Below are positions 25,009 through 33,848 of a DNA stretch of 64,000 nt, one piece after another (the stretch's first letter is position 1; each line of letters begins with the position of its first letter). Position numbers and translations under genes: made by a program. The stretch covers positions 39,170 through 103,169 of the forward strand of contig NZ_JAGGPP010000034.1 of NCBI RefSeq assembly GCF_018613755.1, read 5' to 3'. Origin of the DNA: Arthrobacter sp. ISL-72. Its GTDB lineage: Bacteria; Actinomycetota; Actinomycetes; Actinomycetales; Micrococcaceae. The notes under the pieces are model-generated. The model ran no database searches and was not told where the DNA came from. It saw only the letters and a list, made by a program, of their open reading frames with translations.

Positions 25009-25395
25009 TTAGCCTACCTGTTGTTCGTACTCCGATGCACTGAGCAGGGACTCCACTGCATCTGCCTCTGCAAGCTTGACTTCAATCAGCCAGCCGTCGC
25101 CGTAAGGATCGCTGTTAATCAGCGCCGAATCTGTGTCCAGGGCTTCGTTCCGGGCAACAATTTCGCCGCTCACGGGAGCGTAAATGTCACTCACGCTCTT
25201 GGTGGACTCAACTTCGCCCACAACCTCGTTCGCGCTCACTTTGGTGCCGACCTCGGGCATCTGTGCGTAAACGACGTCGCCGAGGGCGTCCTGGGCAAAA
25301 TCGGTGATGCCCACCCGCACCACGCCGTCGGCGCTCGGGGCGGACACCCACTCGTGTTCGGCAGTATAGGACAGGTCTTCGGGAATGTTGCTCAT
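25009..25395 (-). CDS. gcvH: glycine cleavage system H protein
   Basis: The lipoyl carrier that shuttles the aminomethyl group between the P, T and L proteins. The 128-residue length is typical. The lipoylation site is Lys66 in 'EVESTKSVSDIYAPVSGE', and 'YTAEHEWV', 'GITDFAQDALGDVV' and 'NSDPYGDGWL' are family landmarks. No gcvP or gcvT is in the window, so the gene travels with garA as in mycobacteria. The leader contains a 17-nt tandem repeat (25413-25446). No glycine riboswitch was recognised. Confidence 0.96.
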   Translation of the reverse strand: MSNIPEDLSYTAEHEWVSAPSADGVVRVGITDFAQDALGDVVYAQMPEVGTKVSANEVVGEVESTKSVSDIYAPVSGEIVARNEALDTDSALINSDPYGDGWLIEVKLAEADAVESLLSASEYEQQVG

Positions 25396-25412
25396 CAGGG
25401 GCCTTTCATCGG

Positions 25413-25446
25413 GTCAACCAGCAGTGTCGGTCAATCAGCAATGTCA
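25413..25446. repeat. imperfect tandem repeat, 2 x 17 bp, in the gcvH leader
   Basis: GTCAACCAGCAGTGTCG and GTCAATCAGCAATGTCA abut each other (14/17 identical) 18-51 nt upstream of the gcvH start. Could be a direct-repeat operator. Confidence 0.7.
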
Positions 25447-25480
25447 ACGGAGGTCTGCAGAACAAGCCGCCGCTGAAAGT

Positions 25481-25490
25481 ATATGCATAT
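25481..25490. promoter_or_regulatory. AT-rich palindrome in the gcvH/fpg divergent spacer
   Basis: ATATGCATAT is a perfect 10-bp palindrome, conspicuously AT-rich in this genome, 53 nt from the fpg start and 86 nt from the gcvH start. A shared -10 region is possible. Confidence 0.3.
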
Positions 25491-25542
25491 CAACTGCCGC
25501 GGCAGCGAGCACCTTGTCGGGCCCTTGTGGCACAGTGGTGAC

Positions 25543-26433
25543 ATGCCAGAACTTCCCGAAGTGGCCGGGCTGAGCGCTTTCCTGGGCACCCAGCTTCGCG
25601 GAGCCGTGCTGACGAAAATCGAGATCGTCTCGTTTGCGGTGCTCAAGACCGCAGTCCCGCCGTATACGGCTTTGGAGGGCCGGACTGTCACCGGCGTGGA
25701 GCGGCGGGGCAAGTTCATCATCGTGGATGCCGACGGACTTTACCTGGGGTTCCATCTGGCCAAGGCCGGCTGGGTACGCTACACGGAATCGCCGTCGAAC
25801 GCTGTTCTGGCGCGCGGCAAGGGGTATATCGCTGCCAGGCTGGAATTCGCCAGGCGCCAGCCGGAGTCCGACGGCGGCGAGACGCATCTGGGGATTGACC
25901 TGACAGAGGCAGGGACGAAGAAAAGCCTCGCCCTCTATGTGGTCAGGGATCCGCAGGAGATCCCCGGTGTCGCCTCGCTGGGTCCCGAGCCGCTGAGCGA
26001 GTCCTTCGGCCCGGAGGCGTTCGCCGGGATACTTTCCGGCAGCAGCCAGCAGATTAAGGGACTGTTACGCAATCAGGGCGTGATCGCCGGCATCGGCAAC
26101 GCCTACAGCGACGAAATCCTCCATGCAGCCCGCATCTCCCCGTTCGCCATCGCGAAGTCCCTCGATCCGCAGGCGGTCCGCGTGCTCTATCACGCCGTCC
26201 ACAGTGTTCTGGGGGCAGCGGTGGAAGAAGCCGTGGGCAAGGCGCCGAATGAACTGAAGGACGCGAAGCGGAGCACCATGCGGGTCCACGGCCGGACCGG
26301 GCAGCCCTGCCCGGTCTGCGGGGACACCGTCCGGGAAGTGTCCTTTGCCGACCGTGCGCTCCAGTACTGCCCGGCGTGCCAGACCGGCGGCAAGATCCTC
26401 GCCGACCGGCGGACGTCCCGCTTCCTTAAGTAG
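25543..26433 (+). CDS. Fpg/Nei-family DNA glycosylase/AP lyase
   Basis: A 296-residue base-excision repair enzyme removing oxidised bases. It starts 'MPELPEVAGL', placing the catalytic N-terminal Pro and Glu immediately after the initiator Met, which fixes the start at 25543. The helix-two-turn-helix 'NQGVIAGIGNAYSDEILHAA' and the C-terminal zinc finger 'CPVCGDTVREVSF...YCPACQT' are complete. Compared with canonical Fpg ('PELPEVE') it reads 'PELPEVA', and the finger spacing differs slightly, so 8-oxoguanine versus pyrimidine specificity is undecided. Divergent from gcvH. Confidence 0.9.
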   Translation: MPELPEVAGLSAFLGTQLRGAVLTKIEIVSFAVLKTAVPPYTALEGRTVTGVERRGKFIIVDADGLYLGFHLAKAGWVRYTESPSNAVLARGKGYIAARLEFARRQPESDGGETHLGIDLTEAGTKKSLALYVVRDPQEIPGVASLGPEPLSESFGPEAFAGILSGSSQQIKGLLRNQGVIAGIGNAYSDEILHAARISPFAIAKSLDPQAVRVLYHAVHSVLGAAVEEAVGKAPNELKDAKRSTMRVHGRTGQPCPVCGDTVREVSFADRALQYCPACQTGGKILADRRTSRFLK

Positions 26434-26518
26434 GCGCTGTCCTTAAGTAGGGGCGGCCCGGAGTAGGGGCGCAAGAAGCGCGGCCGGATCCAGCCCCGGC
26501 AGGAAAAATAACCAGCAA

Positions 26519-26570
26519 AAGAAAAACCGCCCCTCCCCCGGGATATTTCCCGGAGAAGGAGCGGTTTCTT
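26519..26570 (-). terminator. terminator downstream of tRNA-Pro
   Basis: A long interrupted stem (AAACCGCCCCTCCCCCGGGA region against TCCCGGAGAAGGAGCGGTTT) ends on the minus strand in GGTTTTTCTTTTGC, directly after the tRNA. It may also stop fpg transcription from the other side. Confidence 0.85.
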
Positions 26571-26647
<77 letters not shown>

Positions 26648-26794
26648 TTAGTTCCGCCGTTCTCCGCCTCGGTGTGTTCCAGGTTTCCCTGGCTTTTCAC
26701 CTCAGCAGTCCGGCCGAACCACCTCCAAAAGCTTACACGACTTCGGAGGGTGCTTGTGACACTTTGCGGGTGTCACGGGCAAGGTGTGTCGGAA

Positions 26795-28345
26795 TTAACG
26801 CTTCTTGCCCCGCTTTTCGCGGACGCGCATGTTGACCTCGATGGGTGTGCCCTCGAAGCCGAAAGTTTCGCGGAGCCGCCGGGTGATGAAGCGGCGGTAT
26901 CCGGGGTCCAGGAAGCCGGTGGTGAACAGCACGAACTTCGGCGGACGGCTGGAGGCCTGGGTGCCGAACAGGATGCGGGGCTGCTTGCCGCCGCGGACCG
27001 GGTGCGGGTGAGCTGCGACGAGTTCGCCGAGGAAGGCGTTGAGGCGGCCGGTGGGGATGCGCTTGTCCCAGCTTTCCAGTGCCGTATCCAGGGCAGGAAC
27101 CAAACGGTCCTTGTGCCAGCCGGTCAGCGCCGAAATGTTGACCCGCGGTGCCCAGGCCACGTGGGCCAGGTCCTGCTCGATTTCACGTTCCAGGTAGGTG
27201 CGGCGCTCATCGTCCAGCAGGTCCCACTTGTTGAAGGCGAGAACCAGGGCGCGGCCCGATTCGATGGCCAGTTGCAGGATGCGGACGTCCTGCTCGCTGA
27301 GCACCTCGTCCACGGCAAGGAGCACGACGGCGACCTCCGCCTTTTCGAGGGCGCTCTGCGTCCGCAGGGACGCATAGAAGTCGGCGCCCTGTGCCATGTG
27401 CTGGCGGCGTCGGATGCCGGCGGTGTCCACGAACCGCCAGGTGCGTCCGCCGAGCTCGATGAACTCGTCGACGGGGTCGCGGGTGGTGCCGGCGGTGTTG
27501 TCCACCACTACCCGCTCGGAGCCGGCCAACTTGTTCAGCAGCGAGGATTTGCCGACGTTTGGGCGTCCGATCAGGGCGATACGGCGCGGACCGCCGGACC
27601 TTTCCAGGCCTTCGATGGTGGAGAACTCAGGCAGGGTGTCAATGACGTGGTCGAGCAGGTCCGCCACGCCGCGGCCGTGGAGGGCGGACACGGGGTACGG
27701 CTCGCCGAAGCCGAGGCCCCAGAGGGTGGCCGAATCAGCTTCCTGGGCGAAGTCGTCTACCTTGTTGGCCACCATGATGACCGGTTTCTTGCTCTTGCGC
27801 AGCATTTTGACGACTGCTTCGTCCGTGGCGGTGGCGCCGACGGCGGAGTCGACGACGAACAGCACGGCGTCGGCAAGTTCCACGGCCATCTCGGCCTGTT
27901 CGGCTACGCGGAGGTGGATGCCGCGGGCATCGTGCTCCCAGCCGCCGGTGTCTACAACGGTGAAGTTCCGGCCGTTCCAGGTGGCCGAGTACATCACACG
28001 GTCCCGGGTCACGCCGGGGGTGTCTTCCACCACGGCTTCGCGGCGGCCGAGGATACGGTTCACCAGCGTCGATTTGCCCACGTTGGGCCGGCCGATGATG
28101 GCCAGGACCGGGTCCAGTTTGACCGGGCCGTCGTAATCCTCGTCGTCGTAATGCCCGCTCAGGAGGGCGGCGTCGTCCTCGTCCAGTTCGTAGTCATCCA
28201 GGCCTGCCCGGAGGGAGGCAGCACGAAGCTCGGCCTCGTCATCGTCCAGGGCAGCAAGGTGCTCCGCCACCTGGTCCGTGCCGGTGGGCGTGTATTCGTC
28301 TTCGCCGGCGCCGAATTTGCCGGAGGTTTGAGTCGTATCGCTCAT
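26795..28345 (-). CDS. der: ribosome-associated GTPase Der (EngA)
   Basis: An essential GTPase with two tandem G domains that acts in 50S ribosome maturation. P-loops 'GRPNVGKSTL' (about residue 85) and 'GRPNVGKSSLL' (about 258), 'DTGGWE' and 'DTAGIRRR' G3 motifs, 'NKVD' and 'NKWD' G4 motifs, then a KH-like domain with 'RRFITRRLRETFGFEGTPIE'. The 516-residue length includes a ~75-residue acidic N-terminal extension ('DDDEAELRAAS', 'DDYELDEDD') usual in actinobacteria. It ends an operon that begins at parA. A GTGACAC-N7-GTGTCAC hairpin at 26756-26776 follows the stop and may aid termination. Confidence 0.96.
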   Translation of the reverse strand: MSDTTQTSGKFGAGEDEYTPTGTDQVAEHLAALDDDEAELRAASLRAGLDDYELDEDDAALLSGHYDDEDYDGPVKLDPVLAIIGRPNVGKSTLVNRILGRREAVVEDTPGVTRDRVMYSATWNGRNFTVVDTGGWEHDARGIHLRVAEQAEMAVELADAVLFVVDSAVGATATDEAVVKMLRKSKKPVIMVANKVDDFAQEADSATLWGLGFGEPYPVSALHGRGVADLLDHVIDTLPEFSTIEGLERSGGPRRIALIGRPNVGKSSLLNKLAGSERVVVDNTAGTTRDPVDEFIELGGRTWRFVDTAGIRRRQHMAQGADFYASLRTQSALEKAEVAVVLLAVDEVLSEQDVRILQLAIESGRALVLAFNKWDLLDDERRTYLEREIEQDLAHVAWAPRVNISALTGWHKDRLVPALDTALESWDKRIPTGRLNAFLGELVAAHPHPVRGGKQPRILFGTQASSRPPKFVLFTTGFLDPGYRRFITRRLRETFGFEGTPIEVNMRVREKRGKKR

Positions 28346-28355
28346 TGCACTTTCC

Positions 28356-29114
28356 TTAGTGGTGATCTGCCGGCGTCCCGGCTACTTCTTCATGACGTTC
28401 TTGCGGCGAATCCGCGCCGGGCAAAGGCTGCCCGCTAAGTTGAATGGTTTGCTGGACATGCCGTGCCAGTGCAGCGCGGATCTCATTTCCCGCCCTGTCC
28501 ATTGAAACACGCCCGGTCTCGCCGGGCCTGCGGCTGACAGAAACGGCTTCGCCGAAGCTGACGTGCAGCTTACGGCCCGGCCTGGGGACGGCGTCGAGGT
28601 GCTCACCGGCGATCCTGGTGCCCAGGATCGCGACCGGAACAACCGCCGCGGCTGAGTTCAGCGCGAGCCAGGCCACCCCGTTGTTGATGGTGCCTGCGTC
28701 GCCGCTCCCCCGTGTTCCTTCGGGCAGGATACCGACGCACCGGCCGGCGTCGAGCGCGGCTTTGCTGAGCTGCAACGCGGCCCGGTCCCCGGACCGGTCA
28801 ACGGGCAGCTGGCCGGATGCCTTCAGCACGCGTCCGAGGAACCCCTTGAACATCTCCTTCTTCACGAGGATGTGCATGGGCCGCGGGGACGCCCCGAACA
28901 GGACCGGCCCGTCCAGGAAGCTGATGTGGTTCCCGGCGAAGATCACGGGGCCGTTGGCCGGAACGTTCCCGCGTCCGTGGACAGTTGTCCGGTAGACAAC
29001 GTGGTCCAGGATCCAGCCGACCGGCCTGCTCCAGGCCATGGTCCAGGTTCCGGGCACGGCGGGGCTGCCGGGCTGCCGTGCCTGAAGTGGTGGGTGGCCT
29101 CCGGCGTCAGGCAC
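28356..29114 (-). CDS. plsC: 1-acylglycerol-3-phosphate O-acyltransferase family protein
   Basis: The second PlsC family acyltransferase of the window (252 residues with the start chosen). It has 'NHISFLDG' (NHx4D), 'KASGQLPVDRSGD' and 'LPEGTRGSGDAGTINNG', the catalytic and glycerol phosphate-binding motifs. The GTG at 29114 overlaps the cmk stop by 8 nt; ATG at 29036 (MAWSRPVGWIL) is an alternative that would trim 26 residues. A PlsC-like gene between cmk and der is a recurrent actinobacterial arrangement. The C-terminus is polar and His-rich and reaches to 10 nt before der. Confidence 0.86.
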   Translation of the reverse strand: MPDAGGHPPLQARQPGSPAVPGTWTMAWSRPVGWILDHVVYRTTVHGRGNVPANGPVIFAGNHISFLDGPVLFGASPRPMHILVKKEMFKGFLGRVLKASGQLPVDRSGDRAALQLSKAALDAGRCVGILPEGTRGSGDAGTINNGVAWLALNSAAAVVPVAILGTRIAGEHLDAVPRPGRKLHVSFGEAVSVSRRPGETGRVSMDRAGNEIRAALARHVQQTIQLSGQPLPGADSPQERHEEVAGTPADHH

Positions 29115-29820
29115 GGTTGACGACCTTGTTGACAATGCCCAGTGCCGCGTCAACGGTGCGGTCGAAGTCCAAATCGGAAGAATCCAAAGTGACAACGCCG
29201 TCGGCGGCCGTCGTGAAGTTCACAACGGTGGAATCCTTGGCATCGCGCTGCGTGACCTGGGCCGCGAGCTGTTCAGCGCTCTGCGTCCCGCCCAGCTGGA
29301 CACCGCGGCGGCGAAGCCGGGCCTCCTCGCTGGCGGTCAGCAGCATGCGGACTTCTGCGCCGGGCGCGACGACGGTGGTGATGTCGCGGCCTTCCACCAC
29401 AATGCGGCGGTGGTGGGTTTCGATCAGCTCACGCTGCCGGCGCACCAGCTCGCGACGGGCACCGAGTGTGGTGGCGATGGCACTGACAGCAGAAGAAATG
29501 GCCGGCTCCCGGATTTCCTGTGTCACGTCCGTCCCGCCGACCCGCACGTATTCCTCGTGCGGGGTGGTGCTGATCTCCAGCGGAAGGTCCTCGGCGGCCT
29601 GTTCGATGGCTGCGGCATCCCCCAGGTCAATGCCCTGGTCGAGGCAGTACCAGGTAAGCGCGCGGTACATGGCGCCGGTGTCCAGATAGGCGAGGCGCAG
29701 GCGCCGTGCCACTTCCCTGCTCACGCTGGACTTTCCCGAACCGGAAGGCCCGTCGATGGCGACGACCAGCGGCCGGCCCTGGCGGAGCATGGGCATGGTT
29801 TCGATGAGTTCCTGTGTCAT
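29107..29820 (-). CDS. cmk: cytidylate kinase
   Basis: CMP/dCMP kinase of 237 residues. 'VVAIDGPSGSGKSSVSREVA' is the P-loop, 'YLDTGAMYRALT' and 'VEGRDITTVVAPGAEVRMLL' the nucleotide-monophosphate site, and 'ARLRRRG' the lid arginines. The ATG at 29820 overlaps the tyrA stop (TAATG), indicating translational coupling; an in-frame ATG at 29838 would add six residues. Operon neighbours are tyrA and plsC. Confidence 0.94.
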   Translation of the reverse strand: MTQELIETMPMLRQGRPLVVAIDGPSGSGKSSVSREVARRLRLAYLDTGAMYRALTWYCLDQGIDLGDAAAIEQAAEDLPLEISTTPHEEYVRVGGTDVTQEIREPAISSAVSAIATTLGARRELVRRQRELIETHHRRIVVEGRDITTVVAPGAEVRMLLTASEEARLRRRGVQLGGTQSAEQLAAQVTQRDAKDSTVVNFTTAADGVVTLDSSDLDFDRTVDAALGIVNKVVNRA

Positions 29821-30929
29821 TACTGCAGTACCCGCCATCCACGGTCGTTGAGTGCTTCGATCAGCAGATCGTGCTTGTTGGGCAGAACGGACAGTTCCAC
29901 CATGCCTACATTCTGCCCGGAAGAGTGATCCAGCCGCAGGTCTTCGAGGTTGACCCCGATTTCGCCGATCTCGGTGAGGAGCCGGGCGATCTGCCCCGGC
30001 CGGTCGTCCACCAGGACGGTCAGCCAGGAATAGGCCTGCGGAGGTCCGCCGTGCTTGCCCGGAATCCGGGACTGCCCGGCATTTCCTTCGCTCATCAGCT
30101 GGGCCAGATCGAGGCGGGCACCGGGGGCGGTGGGGTCCTCCAGGGTACCGATGAGGCGGTTCAGGTCCTCGCGCACCCCGTGCAGGATGTCAACCACCTG
30201 CCCGGCGTTGGCGCCCAGGATCTGCACCCACAGGGTGGGGTCGCTGGCGGCGATCCGCGTGACGTCGCGGAGGCCGTTGCCGGCAAGCGACAACGCATGC
30301 ATCTGCGTACCCTGCAGCCGGCTGGCAACCAGGGAAGACATCACCTGGGGCAAATGCGAAACCAGGGCAACTGCCTGGTCGTGTTCCTCGGCGTTGAACT
30401 GCGTTACCAGGGCGCCGAGATCCGTTGCCAGGGCGCGGGCGGCCTGCAAGGCGCCGGGCGACGTTTCCTCGGACGGGCAAACCACCCACGGCATGGAGGT
30501 GAACAGCTCACCGCGGGCCGCAACGGGGCCGGACTTTTCCCGGCCTGCCATCGGATGTGTCCCCACGTAGCGGGCAAGGTCCACGCCGCGCCGGCGAAGG
30601 TCAGCCAGGATGCCGGCCTTGACGCTGGCGATGTCCACCACGGTTGCGGCGGGGTAATCGGCCAGCGACCGTTCCACCACGTCTGCCGTTACGTCCGGCG
30701 GCGCAGCCACCACAACGAGTTCAGGCTGCTCGCCGCCAAGGCGCGCCAACGGAAGGCCTGCCCCGATATCGACGGCGACGGCCTGGTTGGTGGGTGACGG
30801 ATCGGACAGGAACACGGACACGCCGCGGCCCCGGAGCCCGAGGCCGATGCTGGTGCCCAGCAGTCCTGTTCCGATAACAACCACCGGGCCGTTAAGGTGC
30901 CCGCGGCCGTGGGTGCGAAAGGCAGACAT
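29820..30929 (-). CDS. tyrA: prephenate dehydrogenase
   Basis: Converts prephenate to 4-hydroxyphenylpyruvate in tyrosine synthesis. The 369-residue protein has the nucleotide-binding loop 'VVIGTGLLGTSIGLGLRGRG', 'ASVKAGI', the substrate loop 'VGTHPMAGREKSGP' with catalytic His, and a C-terminal ACT domain ('TVLVDDRPGQIARLLTEIGE', residues ~295-365) expected to bind tyrosine for feedback control. In this position M. tuberculosis has no tyrA, so this is a difference from the Rv1711-Rv1712 order. It starts 3 nt after the rluB stop and overlaps cmk. Confidence 0.94.
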   Translation of the reverse strand: MSAFRTHGRGHLNGPVVVIGTGLLGTSIGLGLRGRGVSVFLSDPSPTNQAVAVDIGAGLPLARLGGEQPELVVVAAPPDVTADVVERSLADYPAATVVDIASVKAGILADLRRRGVDLARYVGTHPMAGREKSGPVAARGELFTSMPWVVCPSEETSPGALQAARALATDLGALVTQFNAEEHDQAVALVSHLPQVMSSLVASRLQGTQMHALSLAGNGLRDVTRIAASDPTLWVQILGANAGQVVDILHGVREDLNRLIGTLEDPTAPGARLDLAQLMSEGNAGQSRIPGKHGGPPQAYSWLTVLVDDRPGQIARLLTEIGEIGVNLEDLRLDHSSGQNVGMVELSVLPNKHDLLIEALNDRGWRVLQ

Positions 30930-30932
30930 GCC

Positions 30933-32189
30933 CTACAGCCCTACGGATGCCAGCAGGTGGCCGACTTCCTGCTTGCCGAGGTTGCGGATGCTGCCCTGGC
31001 GCTGGTCTCCCAGTCCGATGGGGCCCACCTTGACGCGCACGAGCCGCAGGACGGGGAAGCCCACGGCGTCGAAGAGCCGGCGGACGATGCGGTTCTTCCC
31101 GGAGTGCAGCACCACCTCAATCAGCACGTGGCCAGGCGTGGAGTCGACCAGCTTGAAGGAGTCCACCGACGCGAATCCGTCCTCGAGTTCCACACCGGCC
31201 TTGAGCTGCGCGCCGATTCCCTGCGGGAACGGGCCGCGCACCTGGACCAGGTAAGTTTTGGGGACTTCGTAGGAAGGGTGCGTCAGTCGGTTGGCGAGTT
31301 CGCCGTCGTTGGTCAGCAGGAGCAGCCCCTCGGTGGCGACATCGAGCCGGCCCACGTGGAAGAGGCGTTCGCCGTGCGTGTTCCGGACGAAGTCGCTGAT
31401 GCACGGACGTCCGTCCGGATCCTCCATGGTGGACACCACGCCCTTGGGCTTGTTGAACACCATGTAGACCATGTTTTCGTCCAGCTGGATGCGCAGGCCG
31501 TCGACGTGGATCACTGCGGTCTTGGGATCGACGCGGACGCCGAGCTCGGTGACAACCTTGCCGTCGACCTCAACGCGGCCTTCAGAGATCATTTCCTCGC
31601 AAACACGCCGTGAAGCGACGCCGGCCGAGGCCATGACCTTCTGCAGGCGGACGCCGTCCGCGTCGTGAAGCTCGGACTGAGGAACGTCTTCGCGGGGACC
31701 GCGCTTGCGCGAAGGCCTGCGGACGGCGCCGAGGTTCTGGCCGAACCGCTCGCCGCCGAAGGCGCGGGTGCCGAAGGTCTTCGCTGCAGCGGCCCGCGGC
31801 TTGGGCTTGAGGGCGCCGGGTGTTCCGGGCGCCTTGCCGGCGCCGGGCTTGCGTGAACCGGGCTTTCGGGCGGCCGGCCTTCCCTGCTTCCAGTCACCGG
31901 ACTGCCGCTCAGACGGCGCGCCGCCGGGACCCTGCAGGTCCGGATCGACGAAGGCCTCTTCGCGGGGCTTGGGGCGCTTGAAGGGACGGTCGCCACCGCC
32001 TTGGTGACCGGCCCCGCCGGCACCCTTGAAGCCCGCGCCACTGGCCCCGCCTGCACGACTGCTGCCGCCCTGTGCCGGATTGCGTCCGGCCCTGCCTTGT
32101 CCGGCGCTGTTGCCTCCGGCGCTGTTGCGTCCGGCACTGTTGCGTCCCGAACTGTTACGTGGTGAACCCTGGCGTCCCGCCTGTGTCAT
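30933..32189 (-). CDS. rluB: 23S rRNA pseudouridine synthase RluB-like with long basic N-terminus
   Basis: Isomerises a uridine of 23S rRNA helix 89-90 region to pseudouridine. The catalytic half (about 175-418) comprises an S4 RNA-binding domain ('VRLQKVMASAGVASRRVCEE') and the RluA/RsuA core with catalytic Asp in 'GRLDVATEGLLLLTNDG', then 'KTYLVQVRG' and 'GKNRIVRRLFDAVG'. Residues 1-170 form a low-complexity Gly/Arg/Ser/Asn/Lys/Pro segment with 'GRNSAG' repeats, probably disordered and RNA-binding; orthologues vary greatly here. The symbol could equally be rsuA-family; operon position (Rv1711) supports the 23S enzyme. Confidence 0.9.
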   Translation of the reverse strand: MTQAGRQGSPRNSSGRNSAGRNSAGGNSAGQGRAGRNPAQGGSSRAGGASGAGFKGAGGAGHQGGGDRPFKRPKPREEAFVDPDLQGPGGAPSERQSGDWKQGRPAARKPGSRKPGAGKAPGTPGALKPKPRAAAAKTFGTRAFGGERFGQNLGAVRRPSRKRGPREDVPQSELHDADGVRLQKVMASAGVASRRVCEEMISEGRVEVDGKVVTELGVRVDPKTAVIHVDGLRIQLDENMVYMVFNKPKGVVSTMEDPDGRPCISDFVRNTHGERLFHVGRLDVATEGLLLLTNDGELANRLTHPSYEVPKTYLVQVRGPFPQGIGAQLKAGVELEDGFASVDSFKLVDSTPGHVLIEVVLHSGKNRIVRRLFDAVGFPVLRLVRVKVGPIGLGDQRQGSIRNLGKQEVGHLLASVGL

Positions 32190-32299
32190 GACCCGTCCTT
32201 CGTTATGTTGGCTGGCGATCGCTGTCTCCCGACAACGCCGGCCAGCCGGGCAGATAGGTTCCGCCCTGGTGGATACTCGTGCGCAGGCAGGGATACTGC

Positions 32300-32974
32300 C
32301 TACATTCTTCCGGCGTCGTAAAACTCTTCGATGCCTTCAAGCCCCGGAAGATGGGGTGAAAGCTGCGGCAACTCAGCCACCGAGCCGATTCCCATGCGCT
32401 CCAGGAAATACGACGTCGTGCGGTAAAGGATGGCTCCGGACTCGGGATCGGTACCCGAATCTTCGATCAGTCCCCGCTGCATAAGCGTCCGCACGACAGA
32501 GTCAACATTAACCCCTCGAATTGCAGACACCCTGGCCCTTGATACGGGCTGGCGGTATGCGATGACGGCGAGCGTTTCGAGCGCCGCCTGCGTCAGCCTG
32601 GCTGTCTGTCCTTCCAGCACGAACCCGCCGACGATTTCGGCAAAGTCCGCACGGGAATAGATGCGCCAGCCTCCGGCGATATTCCGCAATTCAAAACCCC
32701 GGGGGCTGGATCCGTGGCCGGTTTTGCTGGCAACGTCCGTGTCCGGGGCATTAACAGTATAACCGTTATAATCCTGCTGAAGTTCCGCCAGCAGCTGCTC
32801 GACGGCGTCGACCGTCAGGTTCAGCCCGGCCGCCAGTTCCATGGCGGTGGCCGGCTGGTCGATCACCATCAGCACTGCTTCAAGGGCGGCGCGCGCGCCG
32901 CCGGGAAGTTCCGCTACGTTCAGGCCGCCCCCGGTGTCCTGATCGGGGGCTGGTTCCGGTACGCTTCCGCTCAA
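32300..32974 (-). CDS. scpB: segregation and condensation protein B
   Basis: Kleisin-associated winged-helix subunit of the SMC-ScpAB condensin complex. In the 224-residue product 'GARAALEAVLMVIDQPATA' begins the first winged helix, and 'LTQAALETLAVIAYRQPVSR' plus 'VRTLMQRGLIEDSG' the second, the most conserved parts of the family. The ATG overlaps the scpA stop (ATGA). A 110-nt gap to rluB suggests a possible internal promoter. Confidence 0.94.
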   Translation of the reverse strand: MSGSVPEPAPDQDTGGGLNVAELPGGARAALEAVLMVIDQPATAMELAAGLNLTVDAVEQLLAELQQDYNGYTVNAPDTDVASKTGHGSSPRGFELRNIAGGWRIYSRADFAEIVGGFVLEGQTARLTQAALETLAVIAYRQPVSRARVSAIRGVNVDSVVRTLMQRGLIEDSGTDPESGAILYRTTSYFLERMGIGSVAELPQLSPHLPGLEGIEEFYDAGRM

Positions 32975-33840
32975 TGCTGCTCCTCATATTCCTCACTGAG
33001 ATGTTCGCTGCTCCAGTCATCGTCTCCTGCGGTCCAGCGCACCGTGAGATCGCCCAGCGGCTGGAGCTGGTCGAACCCCACTGCCTTGTCGCGGAACATT
33101 TCCAGGAGCGCCAGGAAGCGCACCACCACCACCAGGGTGGACTCGGCGTCGGCGATGAGCGTCCGGAACGACATCGGCCGTCCATGCTGCAGCTTCCGCC
33201 CCAGGATTTCGGCCTGCTCCTTGACGGTGACCGCGCTGCCGTGAAGGTGGGCCAGGCCGACCTCGTTCGAGGGTGCTTCCTTGGGCTTCAGGGCCGATTC
33301 CGCCAGGGCCGCGAACTGCTCAGGAGTGTGACGCCACACCAGTTCCGGGAGAAGCGCGGCGAAATGGCCCTCAAGGGCAACCTGCCGCGGGAAGCTGCGG
33401 GCTTCGAGTTCCAGGGTGGTGTTGATCAGGCCGGCCACCTGCTTGAAGGCCTTGTACTGAAGCAGCCGTGCAAAAAGGAGGTCGCGCGCTTCGAGGAGCG
33501 CGATGTCTTCGTCGTCCTCCACCTCGCCTGCCGGCAGGAGGCGGGCGGCTTTGAGGTCCAGGAGCGTGGCTGCGATCACCAGGAATTCGCTGGCCTCATC
33601 AAGTGCCCATTCCTCGCCGAGCTGCTGGAGGTTCTTGATGTACTTGATGAATTCGTCGGTCACGGTAGCCAGGGCCACCTCCGTGATGTCCAGCTGGTGT
33701 TTGGTGATCAGGCCGAGCAGCAGGTCGAACGGACCGGTGAAGTTGGCAAGCCGTACTTCGAAGCCGGTCTTTTTAGCCGGTTCCGCCGCCGTGCCTGCCG
33801 GCCGGAGGGCTGGTGCGAGCGGAGTGCCTGCCAATGCCAC
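32971..33840 (-). CDS. scpA: segregation and condensation protein A (kleisin)
   Basis: The kleisin that bridges SMC heads. The 289-residue protein has the N-terminal SMC-neck-binding helix pattern 'FEVRLANFTGPFDLLLGLIT', the linker 'EFLVIAATLLDLKAARLLP', and the C-terminal winged helix 'VVVRFLALLEMFRDKAVGF'. Start is uncertain by a few codons; 33840 leaves 8 nt to the parA stop. scpA-scpB overlap by 4 nt. Confidence 0.94.
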   Translation of the reverse strand: MALAGTPLAPALRPAGTAAEPAKKTGFEVRLANFTGPFDLLLGLITKHQLDITEVALATVTDEFIKYIKNLQQLGEEWALDEASEFLVIAATLLDLKAARLLPAGEVEDDEDIALLEARDLLFARLLQYKAFKQVAGLINTTLELEARSFPRQVALEGHFAALLPELVWRHTPEQFAALAESALKPKEAPSNEVGLAHLHGSAVTVKEQAEILGRKLQHGRPMSFRTLIADAESTLVVVVRFLALLEMFRDKAVGFDQLQPLGDLTVRWTAGDDDWSSEHLSEEYEEQH

Positions 33841-33848
33841 GATGCTGG

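Noticed and set aside
25396..25542. Glycine riboswitch before gcvH
   Set aside because: No tandem aptamer consensus could be found; only a short direct repeat is visible.
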